From Micromonospora sp. NBC_01699 (lineage in GTDB: Bacteria; Actinomycetota; Actinomycetes; Mycobacteriales; Micromonosporaceae): a stretch of DNA of 64,000 bases. The number at the start of each line of letters is the position of its first letter. The first letter of the stretch is position 1. Below are positions 17,023 to 26,206 of the stretch, in pieces. The position numbers and the translations under genes were made by a program. The notes under the pieces are model-generated. The model saw only the letters and a program-made list of their open reading frames with translations, was not told where the DNA came from and searched no databases. The DNA lies in contig NZ_CP109199.1 of assembly GCF_036250065.1 (NCBI RefSeq), positions 2,728,001-2,792,000 on the forward strand, read 5' to 3'.

Positions 17023-18245
17023 GGGAACTCCGCGTCCAGGATGGTCGGCCCGCCCACCGGGCTGGTCAGGGTGAGTACGCCGTCGAGCGCTTCGACCCGT
17101 CGGCGCAGTCCGTCGAGTCCGGAACCGCCGGGGTCGGCCCCGCCCCGCCCGTTGTCGGCGAGCCGGATCCGGAGCGTGTCGACGGTCCGGGAGATGTCGA
17201 TGGTGCAGGTCGTGGCGTCGGCGTGCTTGCCGGCGTTGGCGAGCCCCTCGGCGACCACGAAATAGGCCGCGGACTCGATCGCGGCCGGGTAACGGTCGGC
17301 GGTGTCTGCGCGTACCTCGACGGTGAGGGGGCTGTCGCCGGCCAGCGCGGCGAGTGCGGCGTGCAGGCCGCGATCGGTCAGGATCGGCGGGTGGATGCCG
17401 CGTACCAGGCGGCGCAGCTCGGCGAGCGCCTCGTCGAGCTGCCGCCGGGCGAGGGCGACGTCGGCCTCCGCTCCGCCGCCCGTACCGCCGCCGGTGCGCA
17501 GTTTGCGGGCGGCCAGGGCCAGGGTCATGCCGGCGGCCACGATCCGGGCCTGCGCCCCGTCGTGCAGATCGCGTTCGATCCGGCGCAGCTCCGCGGCCTG
17601 CGCGTCGACCACCCGTTGCCGGGTCGCGGCCAGGTGGGCCGCCTGCTCCACCAGGCGTCGGTGGGTGCCCGGCGCGAGCAGGGCCCGCGCCAACCGGGCC
17701 TGCAAAACCGCGAGGGTACGCAGCAGCCACGCGACCACCGGCACCAGCAGCAGCCCGAGTACGGTGAGGACGATCCGGCCGGACGGTGTCGTCATCAGCG
17801 GCTTCATCGGGAACGGTGCGCGCGGGTTGGGCACCGCCCACGCCCAGGCCGGTGCCACGATGGCGCCGAGGTCGACCGCGGTGACCACGAGCGCGGCGCA
17901 TCCACCGGCGAGACCCAGCGGGATCAGCAGCACCAGCCAGGCGAGGTCGCGCCAGGTGGCCGGTTGGGTCCCCACGGCGGTGACCCGTTGGCGGATCGTG
18001 CCGGCGGTGCCCGGCAGATACGGTGCGGGAATCGTCGCTCCGAGCACCCAGCCGGCGCGCCGCCGCTCGATGCCGGCGAGCGTACGGCTGACCCGGGCGG
18101 CGCCGAGGAACGCGGGCCCGCCGAGCTGGGTGACGGCCAGCAGGCCGACGCCGACGAGCGCGGCGAGGCTGAAGGCGAACCCGGCGGCGCTGGCAACCAC
18201 CCCACTGACCAGGTACACCAGGGCCCGCGCCGTCGCCTTTGTCAT
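17010..18245 (-). CDS. Membrane histidine kinase, HisKA_3 type
   Basis: The protein has 411 residues from the ATG at 18245; a GTG at 18287, three bases after the permease stop, would add 14. Four or so membrane helices precede the dimerisation helix, with phospho-acceptor His228 in ERDLHDGAQARI, and an ATPase domain with DNGRGGADPGGSGLDGLRRR. It is the partner of the overlapping LuxR-type regulator. The absence of a large sensor domain suggests membrane or transporter-linked sensing. Confidence 0.92.
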   Translation of the reverse strand: MTKATARALVYLVSGVVASAAGFAFSLAALVGVGLLAVTQLGGPAFLGAARVSRTLAGIERRRAGWVLGATIPAPYLPGTAGTIRQRVTAVGTQPATWRDLAWLVLLIPLGLAGGCAALVVTAVDLGAIVAPAWAWAVPNPRAPFPMKPLMTTPSGRIVLTVLGLLLVPVVAWLLRTLAVLQARLARALLAPGTHRRLVEQAAHLAATRQRVVDAQAAELRRIERDLHDGAQARIVAAGMTLALAARKLRTGGGTGGGAEADVALARRQLDEALAELRRLVRGIHPPILTDRGLHAALAALAGDSPLTVEVRADTADRYPAAIESAAYFVVAEGLANAGKHADATTCTIDISRTVDTLRIRLADNGRGGADPGGSGLDGLRRRVEALDGVLTLTSPVGGPTILDAEFPCAS

Positions 18246-18289
18246 CGCCAGGATGCTAGTGGCGGCGGCGCGGACCCCGAACGGCACCG

Positions 18290-20866
18290 TCAGCGCCCGT
18301 CGGCGAGTGCCGGCAGGCCGCGCCGGCGCAGGATGAACCTGGCCGGCAGCGCCCCGGCGAGCAGGCCGAGCAGCGCGACGCCGCCGAGCATGCCGCCGTA
18401 CGTGCCGGGGTCGACAATCAGCCGGAAGGCCCCGTCCTGCGCGATGCTGAACGCACCGACCACGATCGCCGTGACGGCGACCCCGAGCAGCAGCCCCACC
18501 GTGACGGTGATCAGCGCCTCCCGGTCGGCGAGCCGGTGCAACTGTCCGGTGGTCGCCCCGACCAGCCGCAGGTCGGCGTACTCGCGGCGGCGGGCGGCGG
18601 TGGCGACGGCGAAGGTGTTGAGTACGGCGATCGCGGTGAAGCCGAGCGAGATGACGACCATCAGCTCCCAGGCGCCCTGCTGGTTCTGCGCGTCTCCGGC
18701 CGGGGACGCCGAGGCGGTGGGAGTCACCCGCAGGCCCGGCCAGTCGTCGTGGATCCGGGCGGCCGCGTTCCCCTGGTAGCGCAGAGCGACCGTGCTCACC
18801 AACCCACGGGGGTCGTGCGCGGCGACCAGCGGGGCCGGAAGAACCAGCTCGCCGAACCCTCGGGCCCGCTCGTACACCGAGGTCAGCCGCAGTTCCGTAC
18901 GGTGCCCGTCGGCGAGCCAGAGCGGCACCTCGTCACCGACCCGCCAGCCGTACTGGCCGACCAGGGCGGCACTCGCGGCGAAGGTGTCGTCCCCGCCGAG
19001 TACGTCCGGGACGGACGCCGTACCGGCGCCGGCCGCGGGGCTGCGCCGTACGCCCAGGTCGAGTGCTGGTTCGCTGCCGGCGACGAGCAGTCCCTGAGCC
19101 GGGTAGTCCTCGGGCTTGCCGCCCTGCGCCACGATCACCCTGGTCGGCAGGGTGGCCGCGGCACCGGTCACCCCGGGCAGGGCGGCCAGCCGGTCGACGG
19201 TGCTCAGCGGCAGCCCGCCGGTCGCGGTCACCTGAGCGGTCGCGGTGGCCGTTCGCGCCGTCTGCTCCCGCGCGGTCAGCCGCTCCAGCAGGGCGCCGTT
19301 GAGCAGCATGGTGGCGTTGATCGCGAAGATCAGTACCAGTGGCACCGCGACGGCCGCCACCCGCCGGTTCTCGGCGCGGGTGACGAGCCCGGCCAGCCAA
19401 CCGGTCGCGCCGCCCAGCCGGGCCAGCTGCGCCAGCGGCGCGGTCAGGATCCGTACCAGGACCGGACCGAGGGCGGCGACCGTGCAGAGCAGCAGGGCGC
19501 AGGACACGAAGCTCATGCCCATGCCGAGCACCCCGTCGAGCGGCACGAACGTCAGCACGCTGATCGCACCGCCGGCCGTCACCAGGGCGAGCAGCACCCG
19601 GACGGCCGTGCCGCCGGCCGGTGCCGTCGCAGTCTCGGCGAGCGCCTGGGTCGGCGCGACCCGTACGGCCCGCCGGCCGGCGATCCGGGCGGCGACGAAC
19701 GTGACCAGTACGCCGGCCAGCCCCGCCACCAGCAGCACCGGTACGTTGACCCGGACCGTGAACTGGGCCGGCACCGCCCCGAGGGTCCGGAACCGATCGG
19801 CCACCAGGTGCGCGAAGAGCACGCCTAGCGGGGCGGCCGGTATCGCGGCGACGGCGGCGAGGACAACGCTCTCCAGTCCGAGCAGCAGGCGCAGCTGGCC
19901 CGGCGTGGCGCCCACCGTACGCAGCAGGGCCAGTTCACGCAGCCGTTGCCGTACGCCGAGGGTCACCGTGCCGGTGAGCACGAACACCGCGGCGAAGGCG
20001 GTGATGCCGATGACGAAGCCGAAGATGGAGATCGGTCCGATGTAGTCGGGCAGTGCTCCGGGCAGGTCGGCCCGTACCCGCTCGGCATCGGTCAGCACGT
20101 CTGCCCCGCCGGCGGTTTCGCGTACGGCGGCCAACAGCGCGTCCCGGTCGACGCCGGGCGTGGCGACCACCCCGACCGCGGTCGGACCGTCGAGTCCGGA
20201 CACCGTCGGCACCTCGCCGTCGGCGAGGAACAGCGCGCCCTGTGCGGCCAGGCCGGACCGACCGGCGGGCGCGGCGATGCCGCTGACCTGCACGGTGCGT
20301 GTTCCGGTGCGGGTGGTGAGCACGAGTTCGCTGCCGACGACGAGTCCGCCGCGCGCGGCGAGATCCGCGTCGACGACCACCCGGCCGGCATCGGGCCCGC
20401 TGCCCCGGACCAGCGTGTACGGCGTCAGCGCCGCCGACGCCCAGCCGTGGCCGATGACGGGCGCGTCGTCCGTTGCGCGCACGACCCGTCCGGTCGACGT
20501 GGTCACCTGGATCGGGAAGGCGGCGTCGGCGACGGCGGACGCGACACCGGGCAGCGCCCCGATCCGGCCGGCGAGGTCGGCCGGTAGGACCCCGGCGCCG
20601 GTGAGCCGTTCGGTCTTGACCTTCCGCTTGACCTTGACCTTGTCCTTTTTCTCCTTCGTGGTCACCGTCTCCAGGCTCACCTGCCGCGCACCGGAGACGA
20701 CCAGGTCCGTCGCGGCGAACCGGTTGGCCGGTGGCTTCGCGGTGAGCACCGAGAACAGCAGCAGACCGCTGCCGGCGAGCAGGGCGACCGCGAGGAACGC
20801 GGCGAAAAAGGTGCCGGCGTACGCGCCACGGTGGCGGCGCAGCGTGCCGAGGGCCAGGCGCATCAT
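18290..20866 (-). CDS. FtsX-like ABC transporter permease
   Basis: The protein has 858 residues. It has an N-terminal helix, a large extracytoplasmic domain, then two blocks of FtsX-type helices around residues 270-410 and near the C-terminus. An unusual Lys-rich stretch (TTKEKKDKVKVKRKVKTE) sits early in the extracytoplasmic part. It is the membrane part of a MacB/lipoprotein- or antimicrobial-type exporter. Its start overlaps the ATPase stop as ATGA, so the two are coupled, and the kinase gene follows at once. Confidence 0.93.
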   Translation of the reverse strand: MMRLALGTLRRHRGAYAGTFFAAFLAVALLAGSGLLLFSVLTAKPPANRFAATDLVVSGARQVSLETVTTKEKKDKVKVKRKVKTERLTGAGVLPADLAGRIGALPGVASAVADAAFPIQVTTSTGRVVRATDDAPVIGHGWASAALTPYTLVRGSGPDAGRVVVDADLAARGGLVVGSELVLTTRTGTRTVQVSGIAAPAGRSGLAAQGALFLADGEVPTVSGLDGPTAVGVVATPGVDRDALLAAVRETAGGADVLTDAERVRADLPGALPDYIGPISIFGFVIGITAFAAVFVLTGTVTLGVRQRLRELALLRTVGATPGQLRLLLGLESVVLAAVAAIPAAPLGVLFAHLVADRFRTLGAVPAQFTVRVNVPVLLVAGLAGVLVTFVAARIAGRRAVRVAPTQALAETATAPAGGTAVRVLLALVTAGGAISVLTFVPLDGVLGMGMSFVSCALLLCTVAALGPVLVRILTAPLAQLARLGGATGWLAGLVTRAENRRVAAVAVPLVLIFAINATMLLNGALLERLTAREQTARTATATAQVTATGGLPLSTVDRLAALPGVTGAAATLPTRVIVAQGGKPEDYPAQGLLVAGSEPALDLGVRRSPAAGAGTASVPDVLGGDDTFAASAALVGQYGWRVGDEVPLWLADGHRTELRLTSVYERARGFGELVLPAPLVAAHDPRGLVSTVALRYQGNAAARIHDDWPGLRVTPTASASPAGDAQNQQGAWELMVVISLGFTAIAVLNTFAVATAARRREYADLRLVGATTGQLHRLADREALITVTVGLLLGVAVTAIVVGAFSIAQDGAFRLIVDPGTYGGMLGGVALLGLLAGALPARFILRRRGLPALADGR

Positions 20867-21594
20867 CGGGCGCTCACCGACATCATCTCCGCCGCGACCT
20901 TCTCCGCCGTCGGGTCCGCCAACTCGGTGACTATGCGCCCGTCGGCGAGGAAGACCACCCGGTCGGCTCGGGCGGCGGCGGCCGGATCGTGGGTGACCAT
21001 GACAACCGTGGTGCCGAAGGAGTCGACCGCCTCCCGCAGCAGTCCCAGGACCTCCCGGCCGGTGGACAGGTCCAGCGCCCCGGTCGGCTCGTCCGCGAAG
21101 ATCACTTCCGGTCGGGCGGCGAGCGCCCGAGCCAGCGCCACCCGCTGGCGCTGCCCGCCGGAGAGCCGCGCCGGGCGGTCGTTCTCCCGGCCGGTGAGAC
21201 CGACCCGCCGCATCACCTCACGGGCCAGGGCGAGGTCGGGGCGTACCCCGGCGAGCCGCTGCGGCAGCAGGATGTTGTGCCACACCGAGAGCGAGTCCAG
21301 CAGGTTGTAGGACTGGAACACGAAACCGACCCGTTGGCGACGGGCCTCGGTCAGCCGGGGCTCGCGCAATCCGCTGATCTCCTGCCCGGCCAGCAGCACC
21401 CGGCCGCTGTCCGGTGTGTCGAGTCCGGCGGCGCAGTGCAGCAGAGTGGACTTGCCCGAGCCGGAGGGCCCCATCACCGCGTTGAACGTACCGGCGGCGA
21501 ACGCCACCGAAACCCCGGCGAGCGCGCGTATCCCGGCACCTCCGGGGTACGTCTTCGTCACCTCGACCACTTCGACCACCGCTGTGTTTCCCAT
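20863..21594 (-). CDS. ABC transporter ATP-binding protein
   Basis: The protein has 243 residues from the ATG at 21594; a longer reading would add a Cys/Pro-rich stretch without sense. Walker A GPSGSGKST, the Q-loop, signature LSGGQRQRVALARAL and Walker B VIFADEPTGALD are all intact. It belongs to the MacB/LolD-like family, matching the FtsX permease it overlaps. Together they probably export a lipid, peptide or antibiotic under control of the two-component system in the same operon. Confidence 0.94.
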   Translation of the reverse strand: MGNTAVVEVVEVTKTYPGGAGIRALAGVSVAFAAGTFNAVMGPSGSGKSTLLHCAAGLDTPDSGRVLLAGQEISGLREPRLTEARRQRVGFVFQSYNLLDSLSVWHNILLPQRLAGVRPDLALAREVMRRVGLTGRENDRPARLSGGQRQRVALARALAARPEVIFADEPTGALDLSTGREVLGLLREAVDSFGTTVVMVTHDPAAAARADRVVFLADGRIVTELADPTAEKVAAEMMSVSAR

Positions 21595-21665
21595 GGTGAT
21601 CAGCCTGGTGCAGGGCCCGTCCGGGCAACACATGGCCAACCATGAACCCGGTGGTGGGGCTGTCC

Positions 21666-23741
21666 CTACCTCCGGAGTTCCGCCGCAGGCGTTCGGGACA
21701 GTGTGCCCGGCCACCAGAACCGGCGGCCCAGGGTGATCGCGATCGACGGGACCAGCAGCGTACGCACCAGCAGGGTGTCGAGCAGCACGCCGAGCCCGAC
21801 GATGACCCCGATCTCGGTCAGCGTCACCAGCGGCAGCACCCCGAGTACGGCGAACACGGCGGCGAGCAGGACGCCGGCGCTGGTGATCACCCCGCCGGTG
21901 ACGGCGAGCGCGGTGAGCATGCCCTGCCGGGTGTCCCCGGCCAACGCCTCCTCCCGGGCCCTGGTCGCCAGGAAGATGTTGTAGTCCACCCCGAGCGCGA
22001 CCAGGAAGAGGAACGCCAGCAGCGGTACGGAGGTGTCCAGGGCGGCGTAGTCCAGGACCCTGGTGAACAGGAAGTTGCTGGCGCCGAGGGCGGCGAAGAA
22101 GGTGGCCACCACGGTGGCGACCAGTACCAGCGGGGCGAGCAGCGAACGCAGCAGCAGGACCAGCACGAGCAGGACCACGGCCAGGATCAGCGGTACGACC
22201 ACCCGCAGGTCGCGTACGGCCGCCTGCCGGGTGTCGAGGTTGGCCGCGACCGTACCGCCGACCAGCGTTTCCGCCCCGGACCCGGCGCCGACCCGGTCGC
22301 GCAGGTCCTCGATGGTCCGGTAGCTGGCGGCACTGTCCGGCTCCGCGTCGAGTACGACGTCGATGGCGACCAGGTCACCGGCGCGTTCGGTGACCCGGGC
22401 GCTCGACACCCCCGGCGTCGCCTCGATCGTCTCCAACACCGCCCGTTCGCCGCCGGAGCGGGTGACGACCACGGTCGGGTCGGCCGAACCGGCCGGGAAG
22501 TAGCGGCTCAGCGTCTCCAGCCCGTCGATCGACTCGGCCTGCACCCGGAACTGCTCGGTCTTGCTCAGCCCGAGTCGGGCACCGCCGAGCCCGGTCGCCA
22601 GCACCGCGAGTACGACCAGCGTGCCGACGAGCACCGCTCGTGGGCGCCGGGCGACCAGGGCGCCGATCCGCGACCAGACCCCGGTACGGGTCGGGTCGGT
22701 CTGCCCCTCGCGGGGCACGAACGGCCAGAACAGGCCGCGCCCGCAGACCGACAGCGCGGCCGGGAGCACGACCAGCCCGAACAGCGCGGCGATCACGATG
22801 CCGATCGCACCGGTGACGCCGATGGTCCGGTCGTTGCCGAGGACCGCGGTGAGCAGGGTGAGCAGGCTCAGGCAGACGGTGGCGGCGCTGGCCGCGATCG
22901 CCGGCCCGGCCGAGGCGAGCGCGCGGCGCAGCGCGACGCGTCGGTCGGCGGTGCCGCGCAGTTCCTCCCGGTAGCGGGCGATCAGCAGGAGCGCGTAGTT
23001 GGTGCCGGCGCCGAAGACGAGTACGTCGACGATGCCTGTGGTCGAGCCGTCGATGTCCAGCGCGGCGGCCCGGCTGACCATCGCGATGACGGCGTTGGCG
23101 ACCACGTCGGCGGTGCCGACCACGGCCAGCGGCACCAGCCACAGCCACGGGCTGCGGTAGGTGACGATCAGCAGGGCCGCGACCACCGCGACCGTGACCA
23201 GCAACAGGGTGACGTTGGCTCCGTCGAAGGCGGAGGAGACGTCGGTGGTGAAGCCGGCGCCGCCGGTGACCTGGGCGACGGTGCCCTCGGGCAGGCCGTC
23301 GCGGGCGGTGGCGCGCAGCTGTTCGACGATGCCGGCGAGTTCGTCGTTGGGCAGGTCGGCCGGCAGCGGTACGGCCAGCAGGGCGGCCCGCCGGTCGGGG
23401 GAGAGGACCGGTGGCGAGACCTGTCCACCGGTCGCCTCGGTGACGTACGCGCGGGCGTCGTCGGCGATGGCGCGTTCGTCCTCGGGGCGCAGGGGCTGGC
23501 CGTCGCGGGAGTAGACGACCAGGGCCGGGTTGAGTTGCCCGCTGGGCAGTTGGCGCTGGAGTGCGGCGACCCGTACGGATTCGGCGGAGTCGGGCAGGGC
23601 GGAGGTGGGGTCGTTGTCGGCGTGTGGTTCGCCGCCCAGGGCGATCACGATCCCGGAGAGGACCGTCGCGATCACCAGCACGAGCCAGGCGCTCCACCGC
23701 CCGCTGACGGCCTGCGCGATCCTTGACCCGAACGTACCCAT
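21666..23741 (-). CDS. MMPL/RND-family transporter
   Basis: The protein has 691 residues from the ATG at 23741 (GGGAG upstream). It has the two-fold MMPL layout: one helix, a periplasmic-type domain, a five-helix block (with GAGTNYALLLIARYREE), then a second repeat with GVDYNIFLATRAREE. These paired Asp/Asn-Tyr motifs carry protons in MMPL proteins. It probably exports a lipid or drug. The MarR-type gene is divergent with an operator-like palindrome between, and the ABC system follows 71 bases downstream on the same strand. Confidence 0.93.
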   Translation of the reverse strand: MGTFGSRIAQAVSGRWSAWLVLVIATVLSGIVIALGGEPHADNDPTSALPDSAESVRVAALQRQLPSGQLNPALVVYSRDGQPLRPEDERAIADDARAYVTEATGGQVSPPVLSPDRRAALLAVPLPADLPNDELAGIVEQLRATARDGLPEGTVAQVTGGAGFTTDVSSAFDGANVTLLLVTVAVVAALLIVTYRSPWLWLVPLAVVGTADVVANAVIAMVSRAAALDIDGSTTGIVDVLVFGAGTNYALLLIARYREELRGTADRRVALRRALASAGPAIAASAATVCLSLLTLLTAVLGNDRTIGVTGAIGIVIAALFGLVVLPAALSVCGRGLFWPFVPREGQTDPTRTGVWSRIGALVARRPRAVLVGTLVVLAVLATGLGGARLGLSKTEQFRVQAESIDGLETLSRYFPAGSADPTVVVTRSGGERAVLETIEATPGVSSARVTERAGDLVAIDVVLDAEPDSAASYRTIEDLRDRVGAGSGAETLVGGTVAANLDTRQAAVRDLRVVVPLILAVVLLVLVLLLRSLLAPLVLVATVVATFFAALGASNFLFTRVLDYAALDTSVPLLAFLFLVALGVDYNIFLATRAREEALAGDTRQGMLTALAVTGGVITSAGVLLAAVFAVLGVLPLVTLTEIGVIVGLGVLLDTLLVRTLLVPSIAITLGRRFWWPGTLSRTPAAELRR

Positions 23742-23762
23742 GATAACTCCCGACGGTCGAGT

Positions 23763-23779
23763 ATCTCGATGGCCGAGAT
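23763..23779. promoter_or_regulatory. Palindromic operator between MMPL and MarR genes
   Basis: ATCTCG and CGAGAT form a perfect inverted repeat with a five-base spacer. It lies 22 bases from the MMPL start and about 50 from the MarR start, where a MarR dimer would block the leftward promoter. Confidence 0.6.
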
Positions 23780-23827
23780 TATCGGCGGGTGAGGTAAGGT
23801 GCAAGCCGGGTGGAGGGAAGCGGCACA

Positions 23828-24337
23828 GTGGTGGACGGCATGTATCGACCGCGGGACACCCGACGGGCAGTCCTCTCCGGCGAGATAGTCTCCGACCTGC
23901 GTAACTACACCGTGGACGCCCAACACATCGGGCACGCGTTCGCCGCCCTGCACGGCCTGGGCGTGACCGACCTGCAAGCGCTGATCGCGGTCATGCACGC
24001 GGAACGCCGGGGCGAGCTGATCACGCCGGGCCGGCTGGGGGAGCAGCTCAACCTCTCCTCCGGGTCGGTCACCGCGCTGATCGACCGGCTGGAGCGGACC
24101 GGCCACATCCGCCGGGACCGGGACACCGCCGATCGCCGCAAGGTCTTCCTCCGGTACGCCGACCAGGGCGCCCGGGTAGCGGTGGAGTTTTTCCGCCCGC
24201 TCGGCCAGCGCACCGACCTGGTGATGGACCAGTTCACCGACGAGGACCTGGAAGTCGTCCACCGCTTCATGCGCATGATGGTCACCTCAATGCGCCACCA
24301 CCGCGACACCCTCCGCCCCTCCCCCCACCCCAAGTAA
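23828..24337 (+). CDS. MarR-family regulator
   Basis: The protein has about 169 residues from a GTG at 23828; a GTG at 23831 and an ATG at 23840 are alternatives. The winged helix is clear: LGEQLNLSSGSVTALIDRLE is the recognition region and RDRDTADRRKVFLRY the wing. MarR proteins commonly repress a divergent exporter and are released by its substrate. The divergent MMPL gene fits that model. Confidence 0.9.
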   Translation: MVDGMYRPRDTRRAVLSGEIVSDLRNYTVDAQHIGHAFAALHGLGVTDLQALIAVMHAERRGELITPGRLGEQLNLSSGSVTALIDRLERTGHIRRDRDTADRRKVFLRYADQGARVAVEFFRPLGQRTDLVMDQFTDEDLEVVHRFMRMMVTSMRHHRDTLRPSPHPK

Positions 24338-24405
24338 CCCCTCCCTCCCCTCTCCCCCCTCCCTCCCTCCCTCCCTCCCCCCTCCCCCCGCGCCCACCTC
24401 ACCCC

Positions 24406-24467
24406 GTCGATCTAGGGCAAATACGTGCGTGTTGATCTCTATCGACACGTATTTGCCCTAGATCGAC
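24406..24467. terminator. Large inverted-repeat element between convergent genes, copy 2
   Basis: A perfect 22-base inverted repeat (24406-24427 with 24446-24467) has an 18-base loop. The half-site TCGATCTAGGGCAAATACGT is closely related to the element at 16251-16308. C/T-rich sequence precedes it and G-rich sequence follows for 60-80 bases each. Like the first copy it separates converging genes, so a bidirectional terminator is likely. Confidence 0.7.
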
Positions 24468-24530
24468 GCGCAGGGGGGTGGGGCGCGGCGGGGGGGGGAG
24501 GGGGGAGGGGAGGGGTGGGGGGAGGGAGGT

Positions 24531-25556
24531 TTAGGGGAGGGGGGTGGGGGGTGGGGTTTGGGTGTGGAGGAGGTGGAGGGCTTCGGTGGTGTGGCCGTGT
24601 TTGGTGAGTAGGGCGAGGAGGAGGCCGGTGGAGCGCCAGTCGTCTGCCGGGCCGGACCGCAGCAGGTCGGTCGCCTCTTCGATCCGGCCGCGTGCGATGA
24701 GTAGTTCGGCCAACTCGGGGCGGGCGCTCGGCTCGCCCTGTTCCACGGCGAGTTGCCAGAAGTGTTCGGCCTCGTCGGTGTGGCCCTGGTCGAGGAGCAG
24801 CGCGGCGAGCCGGGCGGCGGCGTGTCCGTTGCCGCTCTCCGCGCGGATCCGCAGCTCGTCGATACGGCCCCGATCGGCCAACAGATCCGCCAGTATGCGG
24901 CCCGCGCGAGACTCACCGGAGTCGGCGAGGTCGCGCAGATACCCGGTCGGATCCGGTACGGGAACCAGCCCGGACGCCTCCGCCCCGAAGAACCGGCTCC
25001 CGCCGAACTCCTGTCGGAGGTGATCGTCGAGATCGTCGGCGAGCCTGATCATCGTCTGGATCGCGAGTAACAGGTGGGACGGTTGAAAGTCCTGCCCGAA
25101 GACCGGTACGGAGGCCCAGATCGTGTCCCCGGTGCAGTAGATCCGGCCGATCGGCATCTCGTTGGTCAGGTCGGACAGGCGCCGGTAGAGGGTTTCGGTC
25201 GGCTGCACGCCGGTGAGCAGCGGCGAGAAGACGTCGACCAGCGGCGGCTCCTCCTGTGCGCGTACGAAAATGATGGCCGACCCCGCGCGGACGCCGATGT
25301 CTCCGTCGGAGTCGACGCGCAACTGGTCCGGGGTGGTGCCGAGCAGATGGGCCACCACCCACTTGACCTGGTCGGTGAGCTTGTCGCCGGCCCCGGCGGT
25401 CAGGTCGGCCAGGCCGCGGGTCTGGGTCACCGGTCTGGCGGCGAGCGCCGCGGCGAGCCGGGTACGGGTCGGCAACGGCACGGAGGCGGTGGTGGTGGAC
25501 GGCCGGGCCGCGAGGGCCCAGCTCAGCCGGCGGAAGAATCCGTCAGGCCGCGTCAT
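24531..25556 (-). CDS. YbjN-like peptide-binding chaperone domain with TPR-type tail
   Basis: The protein has 341 residues. Residues about 60-195 resemble the YbjN/type III secretion chaperone fold (VKWVVAHLL, then SAIIFVRA, then IYCTGDTIWASVPVFG). From about 205, repeated helical units follow (GRILADLLADRG, AARLAALLLDQGH, RPELAELLIARGR), like Sel1/TPR repeats. It may bind peptides or assemble a complex in the cytoplasm. It overlaps the small membrane protein upstream by 14 bases, suggesting a joint function. Confidence 0.7.
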   Translation of the reverse strand: MTRPDGFFRRLSWALAARPSTTTASVPLPTRTRLAAALAARPVTQTRGLADLTAGAGDKLTDQVKWVVAHLLGTTPDQLRVDSDGDIGVRAGSAIIFVRAQEEPPLVDVFSPLLTGVQPTETLYRRLSDLTNEMPIGRIYCTGDTIWASVPVFGQDFQPSHLLLAIQTMIRLADDLDDHLRQEFGGSRFFGAEASGLVPVPDPTGYLRDLADSGESRAGRILADLLADRGRIDELRIRAESGNGHAAARLAALLLDQGHTDEAEHFWQLAVEQGEPSARPELAELLIARGRIEEATDLLRSGPADDWRSTGLLLALLTKHGHTTEALHLLHTQTPPPTPLP

Positions 25557-25899
25557 CGTCGCTCCGTCCCGGCTGATTGTCCTCTGTCGACGGTCGGTCC
25601 AGCACCCGGATCTGGTCGAACATCTTGGCGATGACCAGGGGGGCCGCCACTCCGAAGGTGAACGTGGCGAAGGCCGTCGTGGCCAGTCCGCCGGCGGAGG
25701 CGGCGGCGGCCAGCCCGGTGCCGGCGAGCGCCCGCAGTGCCACCGCGAACATCACGATTGGACGGTCCCGCTTGTCTCGCCACGGCCACTGCCATCGTCC
25801 CTTCGACTCGGTTGTCGGGCGCATCATGGCGTAGAGGTTCAGTGCTTCGGAGACGGCGCTGCCGACAAGTCCCCAAGTCGCGGCGATCCATAGAGACAC
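25543..25899 (-). CDS. Small membrane protein
   Basis: The protein has 118 residues. Two or three hydrophobic stretches are visible: the N-terminus (MSLWIAATWGLVGSAV) and two helices around residues 47-95. The C-terminal tail is acidic (STEDNQPGRSDDDAA) and overlaps the start of the YbjN-like gene. It probably anchors or accompanies that protein. Unknown family. Confidence 0.65.
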   Translation of the reverse strand: MSLWIAATWGLVGSAVSEALNLYAMMRPTTESKGRWQWPWRDKRDRPIVMFAVALRALAGTGLAAAASAGGLATTAFATFTFGVAAPLVIAKMFDQIRVLDRPSTEDNQPGRSDDDAA

Positions 25900-26206
25900 G
25901 CCCCTACTGTACTGATTGTGGTCGCCTGCCTACCTACCCGGCGTCTGGCCGTGTCGGCGACCGTGCGCCCGCCGGCCACGCCTGAACGGTAGCGGCCGAA
26001 GACAAGCGCTCGTGCTCCCCTCCGAGGGCAACCGGGGTGGCGGCGTACCTGGTCAGGGCTCTTCCCGAAGCACCTTGAACCAAATGTGTGAAGTCTTCAT
26101 ATAAGCCGGCATTGGCCGGGAACCTCCGCCTACGGTGGCGATCAGTGGGCACGACCCTGTTTGTGGCCGTGTCGGCATGTCACGTAGGAGGAGGGGTCAG
26201 GTAACG
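25900..26206. other. Divergent intergenic region
   Basis: About 307 bases separate the small membrane protein from the secreted beta-helix gene. TTGAAC (26075) and TATAAG (26100), 19 bases apart, could be a rightward promoter with slightly long spacing. A GGCCGTGTCGGC-like sequence occurs twice (around 25949 and 26165). No gene is seen. Confidence 0.4.
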
